DNA of 64,000 nt from Acanthopleura granulata (Eukaryota > Mollusca > Polyplacophora > Chitonida > Chitonidae). Each line of letters starts with the position of its first letter. Within the stretch, counting starts at the first letter, position 1. Position numbers and translations under genes: made by a program. Shown piece by piece: positions 50,933 to 62,806 of this stretch. The notes under the pieces were generated by a model. It saw only the letters and a program-made list of their open reading frames with translations, was not told the origin of the DNA and made no database searches. Location: NCBI GenBank assembly GCA_016165875.1, contig JABBOT010000002.1, positions 29,402,265 through 29,466,264 of the forward strand. Reading direction: 5' to 3'.

Positions 50933-51928
50933 TGTTACCAACCCCATCCTTAAGATATTGTATTATATTTTTTGTTTTTGCGCTGACCGGATCAGTGTCT
51001 GACCTACATTTTTCCACCTGTGTACGTTATAGCGTGTACATGAATTTCAGTCGAGAGTTCTCGAGGCTTCTGTGTTCGTGTTATTATACCTAGAGCGTAC
51101 ATTCTGGAAAGATGTATCTGTGTTGTAAACATGTTTACGACGAAAGGGTCCAGAATTTTCTTTACATTAGTCTGTTAACATGAGCTACGAAGTTGTAAAT
51201 CTCGCAGTCTTTTACTCAAATCCACTTGAGAGTAGTCATATTTCGTCCGCTTGGAAGGATTTTGCTGGGTTTGGAGACGTCGGCTTTCACGCCATTCGAC
51301 ATATTTGTACTCCATTTCTATGTACGTAGCACTTTGTGAGCTTGTTGTTCCTCATTTGCTATTTTTCTGAGACGTTATTTTGGAGCTTTTATCCCTCGTT
51401 GTCTCTTTGTGCGATTACCTACATTTCACCCCACTTTACCTTGAAAGATACTTTGTGTATATTTCCAAGGAGTGAAACATACATCGCCAGCTAGGCATCA
51501 CGGACGCTATTGTCAACCCGTTCGCCCAGGAAAGTTGCACCTTGCCGGGGAGTTGGATATATAGCATCTTCGGCGTACCGTGCCCTTTGCTGTGTGTCAC
51601 TTACTGAACTGTCATCCTACCTTTGAGGAATTCGTAAGAGTTGCGGTTTCCATATTTACGTGGATTGACCGCCTTTGAAAACCGGAACATTAAACCCGGA
51701 TTTGGAAGCTATCCTCAGTAAGAAACCATATATTTGGTAATTACCTATATTGCTTTTGTATATTATTGTCAGTTGAACTATTTGTCTATTTTGTTCAAAT
51801 ATATGTATTGAATTTATTCAAGCGTCTTCGTGGTTCTCTGTTTGATCTTGTGTAAGGCCTATTGCTGTCTGAGAGTTGAACAAGCCATTTGTTTGTCATT
51901 TTTCCTCTCCCATAGTGGTATCCATACA
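50933..51928 (+). mobile_element. solo LTR of the gypsy family
   Basis: The 996-bp LTR starts TGTTACCA and ends TGGTATCCATACA, imperfect inverted termini. It is similar along its length to the LTR at 14690-15598. Its left and right flanks are the two halves of repeat X, which are contiguous in other copies, so it is a solo LTR inserted into that repeat. A clean TSD is not visible. Confidence 0.8.
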
Positions 51929-52180
51929 AGCGTTTATTCTAACTGATCATGTAAACGTTTAAAACGTAGAAACGTGCAGATCCTCATCAACAGGACTTCA
52001 ACAGAGTTAGATAAAAATTACAGTCAAGTTAATGGCAATTTATTAGACGTCATTTGTGTAGAATTACTCAAATTTTTGTGTTGGGGACACATTCTACATG
52101 GAAAGACTGCAAAACTGAACCTTGAGGACCCTTAGTCCACTAGCGGTATCCTGGTTCATGTAGGTATACCATATAAAACA
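51929..52180 (+). repeat. dispersed repeat X, copy 5, right part
   Basis: 'gtttattctaactgatcatg' resumes the repeat after the LTR, followed by the 3' part shared with copy 2. Confidence 0.55.
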
Positions 52181-55100
52181 CCACAGAGCAGCGGTAGTGC
52201 TGTCGTCGGTCCATAGTCAGAAGTAAGCGGCAAGACAGTGTAGAGTCTTGACATATAAAATGTATCCCGTATGCAGATGCAGTGTTGGGGCGCAAAAGCA
52301 GTATGTGTTTGTTCAATTCCTGTAAATGCCATGATTACAAGACTACTGGAAAGAAAGTGTTGAGTGTTCGGCTTGTGGCCTGACACACCATCTGCAAAAA
52401 GAGTGTGCTGAAGCATATATCATTTGAAATCTCGATTTGCGTGTCTAAACGCCTGCTGCCTACGGTGTTTTGCCATCAAAGCTTTTCGTTGAAGCTGCAC
52501 AGCTCAATAAATAATACCACGTGGAGATAATTGGTGAGCGAATTGATGCGATAATAGAACGATGCTGAAATGGAACACTGCAGAGTAAACCACATGGCAT
52601 GATGAATAATAAATATACAGCATATAAATCCATGTCAGAAAGGAAAAATCAAGAACGCTTCATTACTTAAATATGAAATAAAGCACTGTTCTATGTTGTT
52701 CTATGGACAAAACGTGCATATTGTTCTCGTTTACCAATGTCTTGAAAAATCTCCCGAACTGTGAGTATTTCAGATAAATATTTTTTCAGTTTATCGACCG
52801 TGACTGTCATGCTTGTCTTACATACATAATCCATCCGTCAGTCTATCTTAGGTGTCAATGGTGTACATGATGGAAGAAATACCTGAATGAAATACAATAA
52901 CCTACATTGTAATATGATATGTGAATATACGACAGAAGTTGCTTTCTGTCCGGAGCAAGGTGGATATTCTAATACACAACCAAGTGAAATTGAGCCACTG
53001 TGCTGCTTTTAGAGCTATAGGCCTACAGATGGCCGTATACGTCTTAAAATGCAGCCCGTTTCTTCTCCACGCGTACTTAAAGACATTATATCTTATTTTA
53101 GATTATATCCGGTCAGTTTTTAATTAATTTGCCACTGGCTGGAATAATTTGGGGGTGAGTTGCGGTGGAATAATTTAGGAATGGTATATGGTGGTTGCAT
53201 TGACGGCTGGAGGAGGAGGGGTTGGATCCAGCGGTTACCTTTAAACCTAGCTTTTCTTTCTTTTTCCTGCAATTTACGTAGGAAGCATGCAAGTACATCT
53301 TGGAATTGCCCCTCACAGGACTATCAAGCTTTCATCGGTAGGTTATTTTGGGAACAAAGTGACAGTCATTAAACTGTGTAACAGGCCAAGCATTAAACCC
53401 CAAATGGAGCCATGGGATGGGTTTGAACAGCGATTAATGGAGGGCGATTTAACAGATTTTCTTCCTTTTAACATGCTTTCAGGTGAAAAGACATCCACTG
53501 AAACGAGAAAGTAATTTGCAATCGCATGCTATGATAATAAACCTTCATATATTATATTGTGGACTTGATGGCATAAACCAGATGCCTTGACGAAGCAGTA
53601 ACAGCCCCCCGTGTTCTAGTTCCTGTTTTACCAACGGCTGGATCGTGTAACTAGAAATGGGATGAGACATCGGCATGGGCGGCAACACGTCCTTGGTCTT
53701 CAAGAGCCAAGAACATCTGGAAAGTGTGGATGCGTTCAGTATGAAACAGCCTCTTAAAGGAAGAGGCAGCAAATCAATAATACCCGGTTGTTAAAAGAAA
53801 GTCCAAGACTTTAGCTTATTAATGATATAAACTAAAATTTTTCTGTAATGTCTGTTACACGCTAGAAAAACACGTTTAAACTTATGCGTCATAAAGAAAA
53901 CACGCCTTCCATTTCGACACAGCCATTGTTTGAGGCCGTGCTAACATTAGCCAATCAAAACGCTTTTTAAACAGGATCTTGAAAAGTCAGTGACTTATAG
54001 GGCGCACCATAGCATCCAAATAAAGGCTGAACAGATAGTTGCCAAGCATAGCCTGTGCCTTAAAATACAACCTATCAAGTTAAATGCCGAAGTTCACATA
54101 CACAAAAAGAAATAAAGTTTCAGGCTTTCAGGTAGGCCTTCATAAAATTTGATCTAGTGATCGCCTGTGAACCGTGTTGTGCTTACAATGGTATGGCACA
54201 TCAGGAAAACACTGGACTTGTACAACATGACAAAGTTGCAGGGGTTATACTCCATTATTTTACCAAAAATCCAAGTAAAAATATCTATGTATTAATGTTT
54301 ACCCCTAAATTTCTTATGTGTTTGGAGGGAAATGAAAAAGGTTTGACATTTTTGCGAAAATATACACAGATATATGTTAAAAAAAAATACGGCTGAGCCG
54401 ACTGTCACAGAACTCAGCCTGCATCCTCGTACTCAGGTCTTGTTTTTTTTTCTTTTATATACATATATATATATATATATAAAGCATTTTCGTAAAATAG
54501 AGTTTCAAGAGACTAATGGTTCTCTGGATAGGTCATACTCATTGACCATAACCTGAATTTGGCTGTTTTTGCAAAACCACCTAGACGCACAAATTATTTC
54601 ACGTTTTCTTCAAAATAGCAATCATGTGAAAGTTTTACACTTGAACAACGAAAGTAGAGCAGCTTTTACGACTTGTAACAGTAATGCTCATTATTTGCTG
54701 TCTCTTCCTTAAAATGGGGTGAAACCAAGTACATGTTCAAATAACATTTATCTGATTGCTGTTTTACACAGCGGTGGAGCATTTCTCAGTTATTTGACGG
54801 TGTTCAAGGTAATGGGAGGAGGAATATATAGGGGCGAAGCAAGGAGAAAACCACTAGAATGGAGCAGGTACTCAATAAACCTCCCGACGAACCGGTGGAA
54901 ACTGTATTAGATCAGGCCACCTCATAGATCAAGGACTTTCGCACCTTTCGAATTTTTCAGAGATGGGAAATCTTGCACATACAGTTAATGTACAATTTTT
55001 TGTGTATACAATGTTTGTGCACATATTGTACACATACATATACAATGTTCATATATGAATAACGTTTATGTTTGTAGGCTGTTTCAGTGAATATATATTG

Positions 55101-56500
55101 TCTGCGCATATGCGTGGTTTGTTCGTTACATTTTTATCTGTAGCGGTATGTACTGTTTTATCTACGAACATTTATCATCGCCGCTTGAGAGATGATTCTA
55201 TCCAAGCTTGCCTTCTGCTCAACTGGTTCTTGGTCTGAACACACACTCCCTAACATGTTTGTAACGTCTTTGATTTAACACTAACAGGTCGGTGCTCAGA
55301 CCAACAATTTACCTATAGAGCCGGGCATTCTTCTTCCTGGGTCAAAGTTAAAATGAGATTTGACCAGTCCCGGTGTGAAAGCTCTGTGCCTTACAACAGT
55401 TTTACTTGAAGTGTAGCTGGCTGCACTTGACGGCCGCACTGACCATGTAGCCAGGAAAGTGGCCACGCCGTACTGGAAACAAGCTTAGTGCTGTTGCTGA
55501 TTAAGATCACATACAAAGAGGAAAGGGAACGCTAGACGCGGGGCCAAGCACCTAGTGTATGTTTTGCTTGATTAACGGATCCTGAAGATTTGTCAAAAAT
55601 AGCTTTATCTGGGAACGGATCAACAGCACTGTCAGACAATGTCACGTGTTGTGTATTACAACTGCATATATTCGGAAATGTGTTAACAATATAACAGTAT
55701 ATATATACTTTACAAAACAGAGAGAAAGAGGCTAGATCCGGCACTGATAGTAAGCAAATACTATGATCCTGCCAGTTGGGCTTTTCTGGTCCAGTTTTAC
55801 AGTAGCGTTGAATATCTGCTGAAGATACTATTTCTTGACATAAATGTACCCATAACTTTATAATAAACACTTGTCTGTAAAGAAAACATGGCTACTACAT
55901 TGGATTCTAGCCATGTGTCCTTGATTAGTTGCTCTGCCGATGATCGGTAAAAGAGAGTTTAGAATACATTCAATGTTTAAAGAATTTTTTGTTTTTCTCC
56001 AGAGAGGAATTTTGCTCTAAATTGATGTATTTTTAGAAAATGAATGCAATAATCAATAGCTCAAAATGCTAATGACAATACAACAAAATCAGCGTCTGGT
56101 TACGAATTGGTACTGATTATCTTCTAGCTGTTCAAACTGTAGAATTTTGAATAGATGATGAATTGCTGACAAGCTGTCGAAATCAATCCCATGGCGCCTA
56201 ATGCCTGGGATCTGTGCCTGGGATCGAAGGGAAAGGCGTTTCTTCAACTGTTGAGTCGAAATTGATACTCCAAATAATAATATTAAATGAGAAGCCAGGG
56301 TAAAAATAAATATACCCTCTACAACTCGTCTCTTCGTAATCAAATTTTGTTTCCTTCCTTCACACTAAAGAAATTTTGGAAAAACTTGAATTGAACAAAC
56401 GTATCAGGTTGATTAAATTGTTTTATACTGATGTAATTCCATGTTAACCTCATTACAATGGTTTTCAGAGTAATAACATTTTGAGTCACTCACATACGTT
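52181..56500. other. gene-poor AT-rich stretch; no gene recognised
   Basis: Only weak open frames are seen. An acceptor-like 'ttacgtag' with a frame EACKYILELPLTGLSSFHR to a GTAGGT at about 53280-53336 could be an exon but has no family match. A (TA)n microsatellite lies at about 54463-54482. Confidence 0.35.
54463..54482. repeat. (TA)n microsatellite
   Basis: An uninterrupted alternating AT run, preceded by a T-rich tract. Confidence 0.8.
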
Positions 56501-56519
56501 TTAACCTATAGACTTTCTG

Positions 56520-56695
56520 AAATCATTATTCATTTTCATTAACGCCGTGTTCAAGAATTTTTCACCCAAATGACCTCTTGATATAAAGGAGGCATATGGA
56601 TTAGAACACGCGACCTCAATGGTGAAGGTCCTTATAGTAGCAGCGAGCAAGTTTCTGAACTCAACATCTAACCGAGAGCCATATATACATGTGTG
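56520..56695 (-). mobile_element. SINE family B
   Basis: The tail at the left ('ttaacgccgtgttcaagaat') is shared with family A. On the minus strand a tRNA-like head includes 'gtgttctaatcc' as a diverged B box. The 71-codon frame across it is not a gene. Confidence 0.6.
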
Positions 56696-56927
56696 CCTAC
56701 GCCCTATACAAACCATTCAAAATGTACTCAAAAGAATAAAAACCTACACGTTTTTGCCATTGACAAAATTCTTATGAACAGTATTTTTATATGACATGCA
56801 CTATTACAATGAAAGTAAAAACTTGTGATGTGTCCGCATGGTCTAAACTGCCCTCTCTATATTTCAAATGGTTGAATGTATTCAGTTCTGTACAGGCTTC
56901 CCGAGAGGGTTAATCAGCTATATATAT

Positions 56928-57062
56928 TGCAGCGTAATGACCCAGGAGCCTCTCACCAATAGGGTCGCTGTGAGTTCAAGTCCAACTCATGCCGGCTTCC
57001 TCTCTCGTCGAGCCTGGGAATGTCTTTAAGCAAAAAGCGGATGATCGTGGGTCTCCCCCGCG
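56928..57062 (+). mobile_element. SINE family A, partial, plus orientation
   Basis: The head piece 'gtaatgacccaggagcctct' with B box GTTCAAGTC (in 'gtgagttcaagtccaactc') is followed by body 'ggatgatcgtgggtctcccc'. The tail is missing. Confidence 0.8.
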
Positions 57063-57363
57063 GTAAATCTTTTCTGTTAAAAAAAACTAAATTACTTTTC
57101 TTCAGGGTGTTCTCTTTTGAAAGCGAAGTTATCGCATATATAATTTTGGATGTGTGGCGCTGATTTCATTTCATGTTATCTCTTTTGAAGTTGTAAAGTG
57201 ATTCTTGAGGTATAACTATTTGAATTTCAAGTTGTGATACCATACATTGCTCGGTAATTGAGCCACTACTCTAGGGTTGCGTTGTGTATTTTCATTTCCG
57301 AAATCACAACAGGGTAGTAAGGTTGCTAATCAACCTCAAACATTCATTACCTGGCGCATTCCT

Positions 57364-57678
57364 TTATAGCGCCGTGGAAACCCACACCGAATTACCTGCT
57401 GACGCTGGGAATGCCGAGTGTGGAACAGTACCACGGGTTGCACCGTGATGACTCTCAACCGGAGTTAATAACCCAATATATTTAGGTGTAATCGATGGTT
57501 GGTGAACACAGATGTAGCTGGCTTTGATTTTCGCGAAAGCAGCTAAAGCTGTCTGGTAGTTACGAGGAATAAAGCTGGTTTTCCCGCTGGACTTAGTTGA
57601 CGACCGACGGCAACCCGAGAGTGTAGATCGATCGTAGGACGTAACGGTCAGCTTGCACCATTGATCGAGTACGGACAT
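57364..57678 (-). other. unassigned open frame, 104 codons
   Basis: It is GC-richer than its surroundings. The frame starting MSVLDQWCKLTVTSYDRSTL is open to 57364. A second minus frame here, KRPALPVHVRTRSMVQADRY, would splice in phase from the donor at 58279 if the AG at about 57719 were used. Both are unproven. Confidence 0.25.
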
Positions 57679-58125
57679 GCACAGGAAGAGCCGGCCGTTT
57701 TGAAGATTTCACTGACCTCAAAACACCTTTCCTCGTCATGCATTCTGACTATTGATTACAGCTAAAGTGAAGCCAGGGAATTAATTGTAGGAACGAACCG
57801 GCGGTGTAGTCGGTGGCCTTGAGCGGAAGTGTTGGTGTTCTTGAATATTTGATAAGACTTTCCCTGTTAAACAGGGGGACTTAATCCCTTAAGTGTGATG
57901 TCAGTCAAAGTGCAAAAGGCTCTTATGGACGAATCCAAGTTTCTTGTGCACGTCTTCAATTAGAAGCCTCTTTCAGAGACAATTACTGCAAGTACGCGAC
58001 ACACATGAAGCACACAACAGAAACGAGAATGTATAAAACTTCATTATAGTAGCGTATGAAAATACCAGTGTATATTAATTCTAACTGTGTGCAAGCCAAG
58101 ACAACTGGATTTGTCAGTTACCTCT

Positions 58126-58388
58126 TTACTTGCGAGGTTTTGAGCTGTGTTTGGCTGTCACAGTCACAGTGAATTGTTTGAATTGACTACGTTTGGAAGA
58201 CCGGACAATCCTGTTGAGGGCCATGTTGAGGGCTTTGTTCGCAGACGAGGGGCGTTGATAGACCGAGGGTGGAACTCACCAGATACCCGTCCGCCACTCA
58301 TGTCTATATCTGGCGTCTTCACATAGACTTTTATTGCCAGAGGAGGGCTGGGAGGCGAGGTGTGTGTGGCGCACTGCGGCGGATTCAT
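58126..58388 (-). CDS. candidate small gene, divergent from calmodulin-like gene 2, frame broken or spliced
   Basis: ATG at 58388-58386 opens MNPPQCATHTSPPSPP then IKVYVKTPDIDMSGGRVSG, strongly protein-like. At 58279 a GGTGAGTT could be a donor (phase 1). Read through instead, the better frame shifts by -1 near 58275 to VPPSVYQRPSSANKALNMAL and RSQFKQFTVTVTAKHSSKPR, ending with K and TAA at 58128-58126. The two halves look like one basic protein of about 88 aa with a one-base frame difference. No family is recognised. The region is CpG-rich, and its start lies about 500 bp from the plus-strand ATG at 58889. Confidence 0.4.
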
Positions 58389-58888
58389 GACATCTCTCCA
58401 GCTGCATTGGAAGAAAGCTGAGGCTCGCGTAACCCGAGACGAATCGCAGGAATAAGGAATCTCCTTGAATGAGAGCAGCCGACGCTGCCTATCCGCTCCT
58501 CTTATCCGCCTTCATTCATCTTCTTTTTCACGTGGGGTGTAAAAAATCCCTGCTGAGACACGGCGCACTTTTCAGTAGTTTTTCCTCACAGCGACGCGAT
58601 CCCTTTCGGAAGGCCAAGCTGGCTGTACCACGATTAGCTACGCTTTACCTGCAGTCTGCTCCAACTGTCGGCCAAAAATAAGGGATTTACCATACATCGG
58701 GAGCCACCATTATTACATCATACAATGACTTGCCGGAAGTGCACGCATTGGTTTCAGAAATGCAAATAGCACGCAGAAGCTATTATTTGGATTACGATAG
58801 AAGAAGCCACTGAGTTGTCAAGCGAAGCACAAGATTGTTGAAGAAACACAATAAGGTTCTGCAGTCCTTGCCACACCTGGTTCATATT
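58389..58888. promoter_or_regulatory. putative bidirectional promoter/5' UTR region
   Basis: A GC/CpG-richer interval lies between the minus-strand ATG at 58388 and the plus-strand Met-only exon at 58889. No TATA box is evident. Its role rests on position only. Confidence 0.35.
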
Positions 58889-61800
58889 ATGGTGAGTATG
58901 GTTAAATCAACGTTTCCTATTTTCTGACATGGTTTTGTGGTACCCTCTATTTGGAAATGTTACGAAGAAAATTCCAACGTCTTTTTGCAAGGGTAATGTC
59001 TAAACGTAAGATTACGTAATTTTGATTTGACATCAACTGTTCCGGTAAGTGGTTTCATAAATGTAATAAAGGTAGTAAACAAGCTCTCAAGTTGTGAATA
59101 AAACATATTGTTTTCACACCCATGATTTTCTTTCATGTCATTTAGCATTTTAATTTGATACGCATAGAGAAACTTGTCAGTAATTACTTCAAAGAACGTG
59201 TACGTAGGTACCAATGAAACATTATCGTGCGTTGTTCAGTTTGGTGAGAGCCAAAATTGTGAAATAAACATCGTTCATGGTCGTCATGACCAGTATTTCA
59301 CTCAAACAGTTGTCTAAGATTTGGTAGTTTTATAGCTTTTGTGATCAAAGTCCATTTATGCTTCAGACTACCCTAAGGTCAGCATTGTTATTGCCTATTT
59401 CATGAAGCTAAGTCAGATTTTCTGAAACATTGCTCGTCTCATTAACAAAAACAAAATCTCCAAATGTCCATTCATTCATTCATTCATGTATGGTGTTCAA
59501 AACCTTGCTCAAAAATTTTTCACTCACATGACGTTGTTCAGGTGAATAAGTGGGGGAAACCTGGGTGTCTGGAGAAAACCGCCGACTTGCACCAAGTACC
59601 TGAAAAAAAAGAGTGACATAAAACTGCAGTAGGAACATTGTGATCTGAGTTTGAACACATAAACTCATTCGTCAAGGGACAGCTGATTGAAGCAAGCCAG
59701 CGGTTTAACAGCTGAGCCTAAGGGTCACCTCAAAACAGACGATGCAGAAAAACATCCAACAGAAGTCATAGTCTGAGATATCTATGATTGCTTGCTTTCA
59801 TGTGCTTACATGTGCTTCTCGGATAAACACTATACACTTGCGGCTGATTCAAAGTATGAATCACATACTTTTCAACACCCACGCTGGTTCCGATACTGTC
59901 GTTTTTAATGACTCACAAAGCAGTATTATTGTTTGTGCCAAATTTGGCTCCTTTGGTTTATTAGTCTTATCGATAAGTAGAAAGCATAACTCTATCAGTT
60001 TTCAAAACTAATTAATAACTCCTTAAATGGTGTTTAAGAAAGGAGGTACGTAGTCCATGTGGGTGTGGTTGGGCGGGACCCTGGGGCGCTCCAGTGGAGC
60101 AGACATACCGACCACTGCTTTTCCATTATACAACCGCTCCCGGTTTGCTACGAGCCAGATAAAATGCCAGGCAGGCGATGTAAGTTCGCATTTAATAGGA
60201 AGCAAATTCCACGCACAGCAGCATGGCGTTAAAAGCTCTTGATTAGTTTGGAAAACTAATTGATTGGAAACATTATGAAGAGGCTCCAATAGACTGACGT
60301 CCCCATGCTCAAGATGCCTACTCCGTGGACAGCTAGCGGGGGAAACCATGGTCAGCAACTCGGCCTAAACCTTGTTGAAAACGACACCAATATCTGGGTG
60401 GATGGGGCTTCAGGCAAGTAATTTGTATCCTAGCAAGGCTTGAAAGATTCCTGAGTCTATTCGATAGAGATCGGGCCAACACCGAGAGAGGATTTTACCC
60501 AGGTAATGTCGGGTGTACCGTGAGTGAGCCGTGATCGCTGCTTACAGTTTTACTCAGGCTCACTACCAAGTATATTATATTTAATCAGGGGGAGTACATG
60601 TGAGATGGTAAACAGGGTTCCCAAGGGAGAACCTCCGTGTAAAAAGGCACAGAAAGTGAACTGCCAACTATTGGCGATGTCATTCCACCAATTGAAGATC
60701 GGATTCCTGTAGAAAGAGATTATACCATTTGTGTTTGTTCTCGAAGAAACAATTTGTGGTAGTAACATTGCCAACGAAAACAACACGACTTGCCAGCAGC
60801 GAGCGTTTATACAAGGACCTAAATAGCATCGTGAAGAGATTGAAGGGCAGATTGGCGCGCCTGTGGCCAGTCATGATTTAGTGAAGAAAGCCAGAGGAGG
60901 GACGCGATTGTTGCGAGAGGCTAGCGGACTTGTGCGTTTTTCCTCCAGAGGACCCTCCCAGGCATCTCTGCTGAAAGATTAATCGACAAATCGGACCACT
61001 TCCTCATTTGGACGTATTTACTGACCTTCCATTCAACCCTCGATTGTTCCCATTGGCAAACTGGCATAAATCTTCTCACCGATTCCACGAGTAACAGTGA
61101 GACCAATTTGCCAACAGGAAGTAATTGCCGAGTACTGGCCATTACCCACAATTCTCTCATTTTTACATTACTACACTATGTCAGGTACTTTTTTCAAAAT
61201 GCACGTACATATTGTGATTTGTGGAAGTAATCTGCAAGATTACCTGCGAGGTTTTAAACTCAGTGATTGTTTTCCTACGTATATGCTCACAGACAAAGTT
61301 AAAAGATAACAAGATGTAGAACGAACTTTTAGGCCTACTGCAGTTGATCAATTTGCACAAAAATAAACACTTTCTCAATCTGGACATCACGATTTATTTA
61401 GCATAATGCATAATCCATGTTTAGCTGACAGTCAATATCAGTTTGAATCATCACCACCATAAAACAGATAACGTATTTGAGGATTCTCAGAAGTGTTTAC
61501 TTGACATGGTTCTAACGCGATGGAAAGAGAGATGTTGAGCAAAATGACACAGGCAATTTTAAGGGCCGGATGCTTTTGCCCAAATTTCCGCGTAATCTGG
61601 AAAACACACAGTTTATATGGAAATGATCATTCATTCTAGCTAATTCTACAATCAGATTTTAAATGACAACGGAAGAAATGACCATATAAATATGACCCCA
61701 TGTGAGCAATTGGTAGTTCACCATAGCGCAGATATAGCAAACATGGCATGCTAAACATTGCCAGTGGTGAAAAGATTGACATAAGGTCAAACTTAGTTAC

Positions 61801-62806
61801 AAGACAGTTGTATCACTTGATGGAAATTTTCCGTGGTTAATACTTTGCTAGAGAATTTGTGTCTTAAGTGGGACATTCGAATTCGATATAGAGTCTGTTC
61901 ATGCAAAGGGCATGAAAATTACCAGTCTAGCTATACTCGTTTAAAGTTCAGCGTAAGGGTATAGGTAAATTCGCAGTTATTCAACATGTTTCAAACGTAA
62001 AACTTTTGCACTGCAAACGTACTATTTATTTGAATTTGCATACCTTTCATGAAAGTGTCACCATCTCAGGTGAAGTCATATTGAAACAGTTAATAGAGGT
62101 TCTCATACCAGACACAGAAACCAGACATTTGATTCCAGTCGGTCTGACATTGTTTATTTCATGCATGCACTTTTGAAATTAAATACTATTTCAATAAATA
62201 CGCCGGAATGCTCGTGAAATCTATTTAGTATTCATTAAAGCGTACGTTTAAACGTTTTAATAGGTGTGTGTTTAAGAACGTTATCGTTTGGGGTGTCATG
62301 TCTCGTGTCGTCTACATGTCAGGTACAGACTAGAATCACTCGAGGTTCCATCTAGTTAACAAATTATAAATGCTTACTTTGATGTAATATCCAAGATATC
62401 TATTTCTTACTGTCTCTGTTTGTTGTGCTTTGTAACTCAAAAGGTAAGCTATGATGTGTTGTTTTGGGCCACAACTTTCTCAGATATTTAACCAACGTGT
62501 GTTAGGATTGGCGTGGGGATGTAAACTTCCTGTGCGTACATGCAATGTAAACAAGCTGATCGGCGCCTACAATGGTTGGTTAACCCGAAAGGCGACTCAT
62601 GCTTCGCCAGGCGACAGATCGATTTCTCATCAGCTTCTGGCCAGCCAACGACTTCATCATTACCAACGGAACAGTTTGCAATCGCGCATTTTGTCAATCC
62701 ATTTTAGACAAAACATATTTGTTTTCGTATCTAAACTTTTGTTTTCTCTTACAGAGCACAATCGCACGTGGACACGAAATCATCACAACTGACGAAGAAC
62801 TTGCTG
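58889..62806 (+). CDS. second calmodulin-like gene, first two coding exons (continues past right edge)
   Basis: ATG at 58889-58891 is followed at once by GTGAGT, as in the gene at 22375. The next exon, 62755-62806, has acceptor 'tctcttacag' and donor GTAAGT, phase 0 in and phase 1 out (52 nt). It encodes STIARGHEIITTDEELA, ending in the acidic EEL-A that precedes EF-hand 1 (calmodulin has TEEQIA there). Phases match the first gene exactly. No EF-hand exon is visible in 62807-64000, so the third exon should lie outside. The identity is inferred from gene architecture and the short N-terminal motif. Confidence 0.62.
59465..59735 (-). mobile_element. SINE family B, near full length
   Basis: The left end is a (CATT)n tail and 'gctcaaaaatttttcactca'. 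On the minus strand the head carries an A-box-like TAGGCTCAGCTG and a B-box-like GTTCAAACT. It lies in the first intron of the second calmodulin-like gene. The head differs from family A but the tail is related. Confidence 0.65.
60020..61160. other. GC-richer intronic segment with broken open frames, possible old element
   Basis: Several 60-110 codon frames occur on both strands. One plus frame reads LYKDLNSIVKRLKGRLARLW (about 60810-60870) and then stops. No conserved domain is recognised and no boundaries are clear. Confidence 0.2.
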
